From NCBI RefSeq assembly GCF_018598175.1, contig NZ_JAHESE010000003.1:1-64000 (forward strand): a DNA stretch of 64,000 nt. The letters are read 5' to 3'. Positions 36,687 through 45,983 of the stretch are shown piece after piece; the first letter of the stretch is position 1, and the number at the start of each line of letters is the position of its first letter. The notes beneath the pieces were generated by a model. It had not been told where the DNA came from. It saw only the letters and a program-made list of their open reading frames with translations, and did not search any database. This DNA is from Dawidia cretensis (GTDB taxonomy: Bacteria > Bacteroidota > Bacteroidia > Cytophagales > Cyclobacteriaceae). Made by a program: the position numbers and the translations under genes.

Positions 36687-37991
36687 ATGAAACTACTGAA
36701 GATTTTAGCCTTACTGATTTTTCCGTTGATGGTGTTGGCTTGCAGCTCGAACGATGATCCCGGGCCTGCCGACCCGGAGGACTCTACCAATGTAGACCCG
36801 AATGTGCTGTACCCGTCGTATACAAAGCTGGTGATGGCGGGGTATCAGGGGTGGTTTGCGGCCGAAGGAGACGAGTCGAACCGCGGTTGGTATCACTACC
36901 AGAAGAATGGCTGTGGGTTTTTTCCCGGATGCACAAACATAGACCTGTGGCCCGACGTGCGCGAGTATGCCAAGACGTATGAAACTGATTTTAACTATCC
37001 CGACGGTTCCAGCGCACATGTCTATAGTCCGTACGATGAGTCTACGGTAGACCTGCACTTTAAGTGGATGAAGGAGTATGGCCTGGACGGTGTGCACATG
37101 CAGCGCTTTGTAGGGGAGATCAAGCCGTCCAACGCGAGCGGTAAGCGCCACTTCAACAAGGTGCTGGAGAATGCGCTGAAGGCCGCGAAGAAATACGAGC
37201 GTGCGATCAGTGTGATGTACGACCTCAGCGGCAGCTCGCCGGCGGATGTCGCGTACCTGTACGACGACTGGGAAGAGCTACAGGAATTATTCAACCTGCA
37301 GGACAGCAAAGAGAACCCGACGTACTTGCACCACCGTGGGAAGCCGCTGGTGGTGATTTGGGGTGTGGGCTTCAACGACAACCGTGCTTACACTACCGCC
37401 GATGTTACGGCATTGGTGGACAAGCTCAAGGCGACGGGCAAAGTATCGATCATGCTGGGTGTGCCGTATTACTGGCGTACCAATGGTAACGATACCGAAA
37501 AAGATGCGGCGCTGCATGCGCTGATCAAGAAGGCCGACATCATTATGCCATGGGCTGTAGGGCGCTACGACATCGGGGGCTATAATCCGAACAATGTGGG
37601 CGAAGATGTTAAGTGGTGCAGAGCAAACGGCGTAGACTATGTGCCGCTGGTATTCCCGGGCTTCAGTTGGGGGAACATGCACAACGATGCAAGCCTGTAT
37701 AATTCTATCCCTCGTTTACAGGGTGACTTCCTGTGGCGCCAGATCTGGGGCGCCAAGCTCCAGGGAGCGACGTCGCTGTATGTCGCCATGTTTGACGAGG
37801 TCGACGAAGGTACGGCGATCTTCAAGGTGAACAACGAAGGCCACGTGCCGCTGAACGGCGACACGGGGTTGAAGTTTGTGGGCATCGAAGACAAGCTCGG
37901 CACCGACTATTACCTATGGCTGGTAGGCGAGGGCGCACGCTGGTTCCACGGGGAGAATGGCTATACTATTGCAAAACCCACCCGAAAATAA
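36687..37991 (+). CDS. GH71/GH99-like lipoprotein (putative endo-acting glycosidase)
   Basis: The 434-residue protein has a lipoprotein signal (LMVLAC, Cys19, then SSNDDPG). The rest is a single barrel-like catalytic domain beginning VMAGYQGWFAAEGDESNRGWYHY, a pattern of the GH71/GH99-like proteins often annotated in Bacteroidota. Acidic candidates lie in MKEYGLDGVHMQRFVGE and in VAMFDEVDEGTAIFK near the C-terminus. GH99 enzymes cut inside alpha-mannan or N-glycans; GH71 enzymes cut alpha-1,3-glucan. Context with GH92 favours an alpha-mannoside, but this is inference. The gene ends 6 bases before the GH43 gene, so the two are probably co-transcribed. Confidence 0.82.
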   Translation: MKLLKILALLIFPLMVLACSSNDDPGPADPEDSTNVDPNVLYPSYTKLVMAGYQGWFAAEGDESNRGWYHYQKNGCGFFPGCTNIDLWPDVREYAKTYETDFNYPDGSSAHVYSPYDESTVDLHFKWMKEYGLDGVHMQRFVGEIKPSNASGKRHFNKVLENALKAAKKYERAISVMYDLSGSSPADVAYLYDDWEELQELFNLQDSKENPTYLHHRGKPLVVIWGVGFNDNRAYTTADVTALVDKLKATGKVSIMLGVPYYWRTNGNDTEKDAALHALIKKADIIMPWAVGRYDIGGYNPNNVGEDVKWCRANGVDYVPLVFPGFSWGNMHNDASLYNSIPRLQGDFLWRQIWGAKLQGATSLYVAMFDEVDEGTAIFKVNNEGHVPLNGDTGLKFVGIEDKLGTDYYLWLVGEGARWFHGENGYTIAKPTRK

Positions 37992-37997
37992 CCGTTT

Positions 37998-39674
37998 ATG
38001 AAAGCAAGCCTGATTCAAGCGATCGTGTTTGGGGTGCTGCTCCTGCCGGCCGGTATGCACGCGCAGGATATGCCCGGCAACCCTTTTATTAAGCAGATGT
38101 TTACCGCGGACCCGTCGGCGCACGTGTGGAGCGATGGCCGCCTGTACGTGTACCCCTCCCGTGACATCGCGCCCCCGCGCGGCGCCGACCTGATGGACCA
38201 GTACCATGTTTTCTCGACCGACAACATGGTAGACTGGGTCGACCACGGCGAGATTCTGCGTGCGAGCCAGGTGCCGTGGGGCCGGCCGGAAGGTGGCTTT
38301 ATGTGGGCACCCGACTGTGCCTATAAAAACGGCACCTATTACTTGTACTTTCCGCATCCGAGTGGTACGGAATGGAACACGACCTGGAAGATCGGTATCG
38401 CGACGAGTAGTCAGCCGGCCAGCGGCTTTACCGTGCAAGGGTACATCGAAGGGCTGCAATCGCATATCGACCCGTGTGTCTTTATCGACGACGATGGCCA
38501 GGTGTATTTCTACTATGGTGGCGGCGGTGTATGCCAGGGGGGCAAGTTAAAATCCAACATGACCGAGCTCGACGGCACGATGCAGCCCATGCAAGGCCTG
38601 GAGGATTTCCACGAGGCTACGTGGGTACACAAGCGAAACGGTGTGTATTACCTGTCGTATGCGGATAACAACGACGACGGTACGAGACACAATCGCATGC
38701 GGTATGCGACGAGCAGCAGCCCACTGGGCCCGTGGACGTACCGTGGCGTCTATATCGATCCGACCGACAGTTATACGAACCACGGATCTATTGTGGAGTA
38801 TAAAGGACAGTGGTATGCGTTCTATCACAACAGCGCGTTGTCGGGGAATGACTGGCTGCGTTCGATCTGTGTCGATAAGTTGTTTTACTATGCCGATGGT
38901 ACGATTCAGAAGGTGATTCAGACCAAGGGGCATGGTACACCGTACCAGGGCACGCCCTGGCCGATACCGGGCAAGATCGAAGCCGAGGACTTTGACGACG
39001 GCGGACCGGCGGTTGCGTATAGCGACAGCGATACGCTTAACAACGGTGGTCAATATCGCCTGGACGAGTTTGTCGATATCGAGCACTGCGGCGAGGGCGG
39101 CTACAATGTAGGCTGGCTGGGCGGCAGTGAGTGGCTGGAGTATACCGTGAACGTAGCAGAGGCGGGTACGTACGCTGTTGAGCTACGCGTGGCTTCGCAA
39201 AATGCGACGGGTAGCTCGATTCGCGTAGAGTTCGACGGCGAAGACAAGACCGGCAAGATTACCGTGCCCAATACGAGCAATTGGCAGCAGTATGCTACGG
39301 TGAGCAAGGATGTGGTGTTAACGGCGGGCCAACACATGATGCGGGTGCTGATGGGCGACGGTGCCTTTAATTTCAACTATACAAATATAAAAAGGAAAGA
39401 GACGAGCGTGGTCATGGGAACAAGTCCTGGAGAGGGTGAGTCATTGACCGTGTATCCCAATCCCGTCAAGGGCACGCTGACCGTGGAGTGCCATGGGATG
39501 CTGGGGAGGAAAAATGTGTTGAAGCTTTACGATCTTACGGGTAAGCTGGTGAAGGAGCAAGGGTTTACTACGCCGCGTATGGAGTTGAATATTGAAGGGT
39601 ATAAACCGGGTGTGTATCAGTTGAAGATGCAGTCGGATACAGGGGATATTAGCCGTAAGATTGTTATTCAATGA
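37998..39674 (+). CDS. GH43 glycosidase with CBM6 and type IX secretion tail
   Basis: The 558-residue protein has a signal peptide ending in MHAQ. A GH43 five-bladed propeller (about 25-315) shows the three expected acids: Asp38 in ADPSAHVW, Asp106 in WAPDCAYKNG and Glu206 in FHEATWVHKRNG. A CBM6-like domain (about 325-455) starts KIEAEDFDDGG and contains WLGGSEWLEYTVNV. The last ~75 residues form a T9SS type A sorting domain (VYPNPVKGTLTVE to KIVIQ). It should be exported to the cell surface or medium. GH43 usually acts on arabinose- or xylose-containing glycans; the substrate here is not known. Confidence 0.92.
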   Translation: MKASLIQAIVFGVLLLPAGMHAQDMPGNPFIKQMFTADPSAHVWSDGRLYVYPSRDIAPPRGADLMDQYHVFSTDNMVDWVDHGEILRASQVPWGRPEGGFMWAPDCAYKNGTYYLYFPHPSGTEWNTTWKIGIATSSQPASGFTVQGYIEGLQSHIDPCVFIDDDGQVYFYYGGGGVCQGGKLKSNMTELDGTMQPMQGLEDFHEATWVHKRNGVYYLSYADNNDDGTRHNRMRYATSSSPLGPWTYRGVYIDPTDSYTNHGSIVEYKGQWYAFYHNSALSGNDWLRSICVDKLFYYADGTIQKVIQTKGHGTPYQGTPWPIPGKIEAEDFDDGGPAVAYSDSDTLNNGGQYRLDEFVDIEHCGEGGYNVGWLGGSEWLEYTVNVAEAGTYAVELRVASQNATGSSIRVEFDGEDKTGKITVPNTSNWQQYATVSKDVVLTAGQHMMRVLMGDGAFNFNYTNIKRKETSVVMGTSPGEGESLTVYPNPVKGTLTVECHGMLGRKNVLKLYDLTGKLVKEQGFTTPRMELNIEGYKPGVYQLKMQSDTGDISRKIVIQ

Positions 39675-39725
39675 AGTAAGAACCTGGGGCCTATAGAGCG
39701 ACGTAGGCTACGACGTTGCCTCGTC

Positions 39726-39743
39726 GGCAGTCTGAAGACTGCC
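39726..39743. repeat. Short palindrome after the GH43 gene
   Basis: GGCAGTCT and AGACTGCC (39726-39743) form a perfect stem with a GA loop, without a clear T tract. It may be part of the transcription end of the GH43 operon. Confidence 0.4.
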
Positions 39744-39814
39744 ATTAGACCAGGTCCAAGTCGCCCTCCCTTTGGTCGGAAGACTTGAACCAGAGATAGA
39801 CCTTATATAGTGTG

Positions 39815-39873
39815 AGTGTGAGAGCGAGAGCGAAGAAAAACTGCGTAAGCGTGTTCGCTCTCGCTCTCACACT
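39815..39873. terminator. Perfect 20-bp inverted repeat between convergent genes
   Basis: AGTGTGAGAGCGAGAGCGAA (39815-39834) is exactly complementary to 39854-39873, around a 19-base loop. It lies 3 bases from the stop of the minus-strand AsmA-like gene and after the plus-strand GH43 gene. A bidirectional terminator is the simplest explanation. The GAGAGCG unit repeats inside each arm. Confidence 0.65.
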
Positions 39874-39876
39874 GTT

Positions 39877-42800
39877 TTAGGTCCGGCGTTTGTCTTTGCC
39901 GAGGCCTATTTTAAAGTCGCTGGGGGTGCCGGTTACGCGCAGGTTCATAAAGCGCGTCTTTTTGTCTTTGTCGGCATATTCGATCGCGTCGACCTGGTCG
40001 AGGTCTACATCTTCTTGCTTTTTACCAAACAGGGAGCTGAAGCCTACCTTGGTAACCATCTTGAGGGGGACGCGGATGTAGTACTCCATTTTCAGATCCA
40101 GGGATTGTTTGCCGGAGATCTCCACGAAGCCCAGGGACGAGTTGATGTTCATGGAGGGAATGTTCAATACTCCGTCGGCGAATGTCAGTACGTTGCGCAG
40201 GGTGTCGAAGCTGATCATGCGCAGGTTCTTGTCTTTGAAGTAGCCGGCCATGGCCTGCATGGGCGCGAAGTCTACCAGGCTGCCTTTGTAGATGGAGACG
40301 TTTACCTCGGCCTTGGAGTTGTCGAGGATCGGCACGAAGTCGGGGTGTATGCGCACGTAGCTTTTGATCTGGCCGCTGACACGGCCTTTGATGTTTTTGT
40401 TGATGACGACGTCCTGGCCGAAGTGGTCGAGCTTGAGCAGCATCTTTTCGAGGTCGACCTGGTCTACCTTGATGCGGCTGCGCAGGTAGATCTTGTTGGG
40501 ATCGCTGCCGTTGAAGTGGCCGCGCATGGCCAGGGTACCGCCGGCGATCCTGGTCGACAACGTGTCGATATAGATATGGTGGTCTTCCTGCATGCGGATG
40601 CGGGCCTGGGCGTCGCGCAGCCAAAGCTTGTTGTATTTGAGCTTGCCGATGTTTACCTGTACGTCGAATGCGGAGAAGGGGATCATGAAGACGTTGAAGG
40701 CGGAGGCGTGCTGGCTGGTGTCTTTCGTAGTGGCGGCCGTTGTGGTCGCAGGTGTTGTTGCCCCGGCCGGGGTGATGGTCTCCGCGCTATCGGTGCCGGT
40801 GGAGAAGTCGTATTGTGTGATCTGGTCGAGGTCGAGGAACGTGGAGTTGAAATAGAGGTAATTGTGTTTCTGCTTCCGCTCAGGGTTGTTGCCGGTATAA
40901 TAACGGAAGTTGATGTCGAAGTCACTACGGCCGATGGTGCCATGCAGCGTGTCGGCCTTCATGATCCTGGAGGCATATACCAGTTTGCCTTTGATGTCTT
41001 TGAGCTGCAGGCCGTGTTGTTTGAGGTTGGCCGAGATGTTGGCGATCTTGATGCGTGCGACCTTAAAGACGGTGTCGTATTTCAGGTCGATCTTGGAACG
41101 TAGCCAGACGTCGTTAGCTTCTTCGTGGCGATAGCCGGGTGGCACCAGCTTGCGGCTGATGGGGCCGAGCAGGTCGTCCATGGCAAAGCGGTTGGACTTG
41201 AAGTCGAAGGCGATTTGGGTCTTACCTTTTTTATAGTCGGCAAACCACAGCTGGTAGTTGACGACGCGGCCGCTGAAGCGGATATCGGACTTGTCGATCA
41301 TGCCGGTGAAGTTGCGCAGCAGCAGGGCGGTGTCGTTGATGGTAAGCGTGGCACCCAGGTCGTGGAACGCGTGCGGGTATTTTTTGAACGATGCGCTGAG
41401 GTTTTTAAGCTCGAACTTTCCTTTGGGAAGCGGCGCCGGGTGTTTCAACTGGCCGGCTGACGTTTGCAGGGCTACGCCGATGTTGAAGCCGTGGATCTCT
41501 TCCTGCATTTTGCGGGACATGGCGGTGTCGTGGGCGAACAGCTCTTTGAGAATGAGGTTTTGGCTGCGGGCGTTCATCGTTACCGTTACAGATTTTTCGG
41601 GATTGTGTAGCAGCGCGGGCAGGTCGCTGAGGCTGCCGTCGATGCGCAGGTCGGAGTTGCCGATGCGCAGGAAGACGGAGTCGAGGGTGATGCGGCCGTC
41701 TTTCATTTTGGCATGCACGTTCATGTCGCGTACCTGGTGTGGGTAGCCGGGGATGCGAAAGGCGAGGTTCTCGACGCTGAGCTCGCTTTGCAGACCGTCT
41801 TTCAATTTGTTCAGGGCTTGTTCGGGCAGCTCGATGTCGGTGATCTCCTTGAAGTTCATGTCAAGCTTGATCTTGCCGGTGATCTGTTGCAGACCGGGGA
41901 TGCCGAGGAACTGTCCGAGGAATTTTAATTCCAGTTCCGACCGGATCTGCATGAGCACATGCGGGTCGGTAAAGTCACGCATGACGAAGTTGCCTTTGAA
42001 GATGCCTTTTTCGGGGCGGGCATTGACGTTGGTGATGTGCAGCTCGGATGTTTTCAGGGAGTTCTCGCGGCCGTTGGTATAGTATCCTTTAAATCCAAGT
42101 TGGTCTACTTTCTTTTCTGACGTTGTGTTGAGGAACCAGGCTTCTTCGCAGCCGAAGGTTACGTCTATGTGCGGTTGTTGATTTTCGGCGATCACACCCT
42201 TCACTTTGCCGTCGAAGTATATGCGGCCATCGTATTGAAACGGTTTGAGTGCTGTCTTGGCGTCGGGCGGCAGGAAGGCATTGATGAGGTTGAAGTCGGG
42301 CTTGTCGCCCTGGATGTGAAAGTCTACGTCGGCCTGTCGTGCCAGGTTGGCAGTGCCTGTTACGTTGAACGATGCTTGTTCGAGCAAGAGTCCGCCGGTG
42401 GTGATGGTGAGGTATTGGCGGGCGGTGTTGTAATCGCCTTTGAGGTCTACCTGCAGGTGTTTATGACGGAAGAAGCTGGTGTCGGTCGGGGTGACGAGGT
42501 CGAGGTTCATGCCGCCTTCCAGTGTCGCGGCGATGTTGGCGCTGTCGATGCGGAAGGAGGATACAATCTTTTCAATGGACGAGCTGATCTGCTGGCCGGT
42601 GGCCTTGTCGGTATACGAAAAGGTAAGTTCTTTTAATATGACCCGTTGGAGGTCTACTTTGAATGCGGTGGCTTCGCTGGTGGAAGGCGCCACCGGAGTG
42701 GTGTCGGCTTGTTGGGTGGTAGCTTCGACGATGTCGAGCTGGCCGTTTTCTTCGCGGGTCAGGTCGACGTAGCCGCCTTGTATAAAAAGCCGGCGAACGT

Positions 42801-43131
42801 TGTATTGTTGTTGGAGGATGTCGGGCAGGCTAAAGCCGACGTAGAGGCGTCCGATCTCTGCCAGGGGCTTGCCATGGGTGGCCTTGGTTGGGAAGAAACG
42901 CACTTCGTGCAGGGCTACCGACACGTAGGGGAAGTTTTTGAAGGGCGAGATGCTGCTCGTTTCAATGGTCAGCTCACCTTTGAATTGTTTGTTGACCGCG
43001 GCTACGGCCAGGTTTACGAGGCGCTGCTGCTGGGTAAGGAGGACGATCAGGCCGACGCCGGCCAGGACAAAAACGGTGATCAGGAGTATGAGCAGTGGCC
43101 TGACAATCCACTTCTTTATATTGGGGTTCAT
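39877..43131 (-). CDS. AsmA-family envelope protein
   Basis: The 1084-residue protein has one N-terminal membrane helix (about 10-32, LLILLITVFVLAGVGLIVLL) and a long, beta-rich periplasmic part with no catalytic motif. The opening (VNLAVAAVNKQFKGELTIETSSISPFKNFPYVSVALHEV) and the C-terminal region (LNINSSLGFVEISGKQSLDLKMEYYIRVPLKMV) match AsmA-like proteins of Bacteroidota. Family members are thought to bridge membranes and affect lipid transport or outer-membrane assembly. It is convergent with the PUL and not obviously part of it. Confidence 0.88.
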   Translation of the reverse strand: MNPNIKKWIVRPLLILLITVFVLAGVGLIVLLTQQQRLVNLAVAAVNKQFKGELTIETSSISPFKNFPYVSVALHEVRFFPTKATHGKPLAEIGRLYVGFSLPDILQQQYNVRRLFIQGGYVDLTREENGQLDIVEATTQQADTTPVAPSTSEATAFKVDLQRVILKELTFSYTDKATGQQISSSIEKIVSSFRIDSANIAATLEGGMNLDLVTPTDTSFFRHKHLQVDLKGDYNTARQYLTITTGGLLLEQASFNVTGTANLARQADVDFHIQGDKPDFNLINAFLPPDAKTALKPFQYDGRIYFDGKVKGVIAENQQPHIDVTFGCEEAWFLNTTSEKKVDQLGFKGYYTNGRENSLKTSELHITNVNARPEKGIFKGNFVMRDFTDPHVLMQIRSELELKFLGQFLGIPGLQQITGKIKLDMNFKEITDIELPEQALNKLKDGLQSELSVENLAFRIPGYPHQVRDMNVHAKMKDGRITLDSVFLRIGNSDLRIDGSLSDLPALLHNPEKSVTVTMNARSQNLILKELFAHDTAMSRKMQEEIHGFNIGVALQTSAGQLKHPAPLPKGKFELKNLSASFKKYPHAFHDLGATLTINDTALLLRNFTGMIDKSDIRFSGRVVNYQLWFADYKKGKTQIAFDFKSNRFAMDDLLGPISRKLVPPGYRHEEANDVWLRSKIDLKYDTVFKVARIKIANISANLKQHGLQLKDIKGKLVYASRIMKADTLHGTIGRSDFDINFRYYTGNNPERKQKHNYLYFNSTFLDLDQITQYDFSTGTDSAETITPAGATTPATTTAATTKDTSQHASAFNVFMIPFSAFDVQVNIGKLKYNKLWLRDAQARIRMQEDHHIYIDTLSTRIAGGTLAMRGHFNGSDPNKIYLRSRIKVDQVDLEKMLLKLDHFGQDVVINKNIKGRVSGQIKSYVRIHPDFVPILDNSKAEVNVSIYKGSLVDFAPMQAMAGYFKDKNLRMISFDTLRNVLTFADGVLNIPSMNINSSLGFVEISGKQSLDLKMEYYIRVPLKMVTKVGFSSLFGKKQEDVDLDQVDAIEYADKDKKTRFMNLRVTGTPSDFKIGLGKDKRRT

Positions 43132-43354
43132 CGATGCAAGGAATGTGCTATGCTAAAACGCGGGATTTGCCCGCAGGTTGTTTTCATCCGGGGAATAATC
43201 AAAAACAGGGCCACAATCGCGGACGATGATACCGGCTTTGAAAACGTGTGCGGTCGTGCAATAAAGGGGTGAAGGTAACGTTGCACTCGATTCCGAATTT
43301 GTTGTGCTATAGGGCTTGCTATAGATTCGAAATCTACGGAATAATTATAATAAA

Positions 43355-43381
43355 AAAAGCACTGAACGTGCCAGTGCTTTT
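43355..43381 (-). terminator. Terminator of the Gfo/Idh gene
   Basis: AAAAGCACTG (43355-43364) pairs with CAGTGCTTTT (43372-43381). Read in the minus direction it ends in a T run. Its core is the same as that of the terminator at 44609-44638. Confidence 0.8.
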
Positions 43382-43402
43382 GTGCTTCAAATGCGGCTTG
43401 TT

Positions 43403-44500
43403 TTATTTCTTTTTCAGGAAAATAGTTTTCCCTTCTTTGGCGGAGCGTCGTGCTGCATCCAGGATTTCGACTGCGGTGACGTTGAGCGGGAGGGATGAGA
43501 GGTCGGTGTCCTTTACCACGATGCTGCCGTTTACCACGGCGGCGAAATATGCAAACGGATTATCCATGGGTGCGGGTAACGTCGCCATGGGTGTTTGTTG
43601 GGGGGCGTCGTCGCCGTTGCGGAAGGTGAGGGAGGTTTTGTCGGCCCAGATGTATGCGGTCTGGCCGTAGATCTCGATGTCTTTGCGATTGTAGGGCCAG
43701 TTCCACGAGGCCTGGATGACGCCGGTGGTGCCGGGGTAGGTGATGACAATGGTGGCGTCGTCGTCAACCTTGGGGTATACATCGGGTTTGATCTGTTGTG
43801 TTACAGCGGTGACGCTGGTGGGCTTTTCGCCTTTCAGCAACCAGGTGATGAGGTCGGCGCCATAACAACCGAAGTCCATGAGTGCGCCGCCGCCGTTTTC
43901 TACCGGGTCGGTGAGCCAGGCGAGGAACTCGGGATTCACATTGATCTCTTTCGGACCGCGGTGGCCGTCGTGTACAACAACCTTGCGGATCTTGCCGATG
44001 CGGTTGTCGCGGTAGATCATGTCGTAGGCTTCGTAGTGGCCGGCGTACCAGGTCGTCTCGTAGTTGGTAAGCAGGTGTATATTATACTGTTTGGCGAGCG
44101 CGGCCATTTGTTGCGCGTGGTCGTTGCTGACGGCCAATGGTTTTTCCACCATGACGTGTATATGGCGCGGTGCGCAGGCTTTGACGACGGCCAGGTGGTT
44201 ATAGATGCTGTGGAAGGCGGTGACGGCTTCGGGCCTGGCTTTGTCCAGCATCTCTTCGAGTGTGGGGTATAGGAGTGTGAGGGGGAGGTTGTATTGTTTG
44301 AGCAGGCGTGTGGCGAGGTCGCGGTTGGGTTCGGAAATGCCGACGATCTCGAACTCCGGACGATTGGCGCTGTTCAGGATCCAGTGTACGTGAGAGTGTG
44401 TGAGGCCGGCGATGCCGATGCGGAGCTTCTTTTGTTGAGCGCGTGCGGGGAAGATGAATAGTGTTAGAAGCAGCACCAGTATGGATAGCGGTGTTTTCAT
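43403..44500 (-). CDS. Exported Gfo/Idh/MocA-family oxidoreductase
   Basis: The start is ATG at 44498-44500 (MKTPLSILVLL); the frame extends upstream to 44617 but without a plausible signal. The 365-residue protein has a Sec-type signal peptide ending in ARAQ, then a nucleotide-binding fold (KLRIGIAGLTHSHVHWIL; note GLTHSH in place of the usual GxGxxG). The motif VMVEKPLAVS, where the lysine is usually catalytic, and the C-terminal sugar-binding domain (GGGALMDFGCYGADLITWLL) are typical. Family members oxidise or reduce sugars and related compounds using NAD(P); some act as redox glycosidases. Export is predicted from the signal peptide, which has no twin-arginine motif. The substrate is unknown. 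Confidence 0.9.
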   Translation of the reverse strand: MKTPLSILVLLLTLFIFPARAQQKKLRIGIAGLTHSHVHWILNSANRPEFEIVGISEPNRDLATRLLKQYNLPLTLLYPTLEEMLDKARPEAVTAFHSIYNHLAVVKACAPRHIHVMVEKPLAVSNDHAQQMAALAKQYNIHLLTNYETTWYAGHYEAYDMIYRDNRIGKIRKVVVHDGHRGPKEINVNPEFLAWLTDPVENGGGALMDFGCYGADLITWLLKGEKPTSVTAVTQQIKPDVYPKVDDDATIVITYPGTTGVIQASWNWPYNRKDIEIYGQTAYIWADKTSLTFRNGDDAPQQTPMATLPAPMDNPFAYFAAVVNGSIVVKDTDLSSLPLNVTAVEILDAARRSAKEGKTIFLKKK

Positions 44501-44608
44501 GGCGATGTTGGTGTTAGTACAAGGCGAAGGTGGGAAAATGTTGTGAGCCCGGCTATTGGTTTTATATAGAACCTGTGTTGACGGGGTTGGTTGGCGGCAT
44601 AGAAATAA

Positions 44609-44638
44609 AAAAAGCACTGGTTGGGGCCAGTGCTTTTT
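44609..44638 (-). terminator. Terminator of the alcohol dehydrogenase gene
   Basis: AAAAAGCACTGG (44609-44620) pairs perfectly with CCAGTGCTTTTT (44627-44638). Minus-strand transcription ends in a T run. Confidence 0.85.
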
Positions 44639-44658
44639 ACGTGTAGCGAATAGCGGTA

Positions 44659-45702
44659 TTAAAGTGTCGCCATATCGATGACAAAGCGGTAGCGGACGTC
44701 GCCTTTGACCATGCGGTCGAAGGCTTTTTGGATGTCCTTCATATCGATCAGCTCGATGTCGGAGACGATGTTGTGCTGGGCACAGAAGTCGAGCATTTCC
44801 TGGGTTTCGGGCAGGCCGCCAATCATGGAGCCGGCGAGTGTTTTGCGGCCGGGGATGAGACTGAAGGCGTGTAATTGCGCAGGATCCGGAGGCGCTCCCA
44901 CCAGGATGTGGGCACCGTCGGTTTTTAGCAACGACAGGTATAGGCCCAGGTCGTGCGCGGCGGACACGGTGTCGATGATGAAGTCGAAGTAACCGGCAAC
45001 GGCTTTTGTTTGCTCGCGATCGGAGGTGACGACGAATTTGTGGGCTCCGAGTTTTTTTGCATCGGCTTCTTTAGAAGCAGAGGTGCTGAGTACCGTTACT
45101 TCGGCGCCAAAGGCGACACCAAATTTTACGGCCATGTGGCCGAGGCCGCCCAAACCGAGTACGGCGAGCTTGTGGCCTTTGCCTACTTTCCAGTGGCGCA
45201 ATGGCGAGTACGTTGTAATGCCCGCGCAGAGCAACGGTGCAACGGATGCCAGGTCGAGCTTGTCGGAGATGCTCAGGACGAAGTCTTCGTGCACGACGAT
45301 GGTGTTGGAGTAGCCGCCGTAGGTAGGAGTTTTTTTGTCTTGCTCTACCCCGTTGTAGGTCTGGGAGTGACCGTTGGTGCAATACTGCTCGAGGCCGTGC
45401 TTGCAGTTGTCGCAGGTGCGGCAGGAGTCTACGAGACAGCCGGTGCCGGCCAGGTCGCCTACTTTAAACTTCTTCACTTCAGCGCCCACTTTGACGACGC
45501 GGCCGACGATTTCATGACCGGGTACCATCGGGAAGATGCTACCACCCCATTCGTCCTGGATCTGGTGCAGGTCGGAGTGACACACACCACAGAAGAGAAT
45601 ATCGAACTGAACGTCGCGTGGGCCGATGTCACGACGCTGAAAATTCCACGGTGCAAGGCCAGAATCTTTGGTTTGCGCTGCATACGCTTTTGTAGCGATC
45701 AT
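44659..45702 (-). CDS. Zinc-dependent NAD(P) alcohol dehydrogenase (cinnamyl-alcohol/YahK type)
   Basis: The 347-residue enzyme has the catalytic zinc site FCGVCHSDLH (Cys41) and GHEIVG. The structural zinc cluster is GTGCLVDSCRTCDNCKHGLEQYC. The Rossmann motif is VLGLGGLGHMAVKFG (about 180-195). It fits the cinnamyl-alcohol-dehydrogenase-like medium-chain group that reduces aldehydes with NADPH. It is divergent from the HxlR gene, which may control it. It has no visible role in glycan use. Confidence 0.94.
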   Translation of the reverse strand: MIATKAYAAQTKDSGLAPWNFQRRDIGPRDVQFDILFCGVCHSDLHQIQDEWGGSIFPMVPGHEIVGRVVKVGAEVKKFKVGDLAGTGCLVDSCRTCDNCKHGLEQYCTNGHSQTYNGVEQDKKTPTYGGYSNTIVVHEDFVLSISDKLDLASVAPLLCAGITTYSPLRHWKVGKGHKLAVLGLGGLGHMAVKFGVAFGAEVTVLSTSASKEADAKKLGAHKFVVTSDREQTKAVAGYFDFIIDTVSAAHDLGLYLSLLKTDGAHILVGAPPDPAQLHAFSLIPGRKTLAGSMIGGLPETQEMLDFCAQHNIVSDIELIDMKDIQKAFDRMVKGDVRYRFVIDMATL

Positions 45703-45983
45703 AGGGCTGTGATTTTTAATTTTTTTGTTTTAACTACGTGTTACAGACGGGTGTGTTGACGACGCTTTTTTGCATCCCGGTGGCACCCTGTGTTTTGTTT
45801 GCCCTGAGCGGTTGGATTGGAACCTTTTGCTGCGTAAGAGCCGTTGTGGGTGCCTGCGGAGCCGGAGAAGTGTTTGAATAGCCGGGGAAACCTCGCTGCA
45901 ATACGCCGTAAAGGAACGGGAAGCTGCTTTGGAGATCAATACGTTTCCCGGGAATGAGGCACTCATTAAAAGATTAGTAAGTC

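Noticed and set aside
39890-41134. Long plus-strand frames opposite the AsmA-like gene
   Set aside because: They are antisense shadows of a long GC-rich gene and have no protein-like composition.
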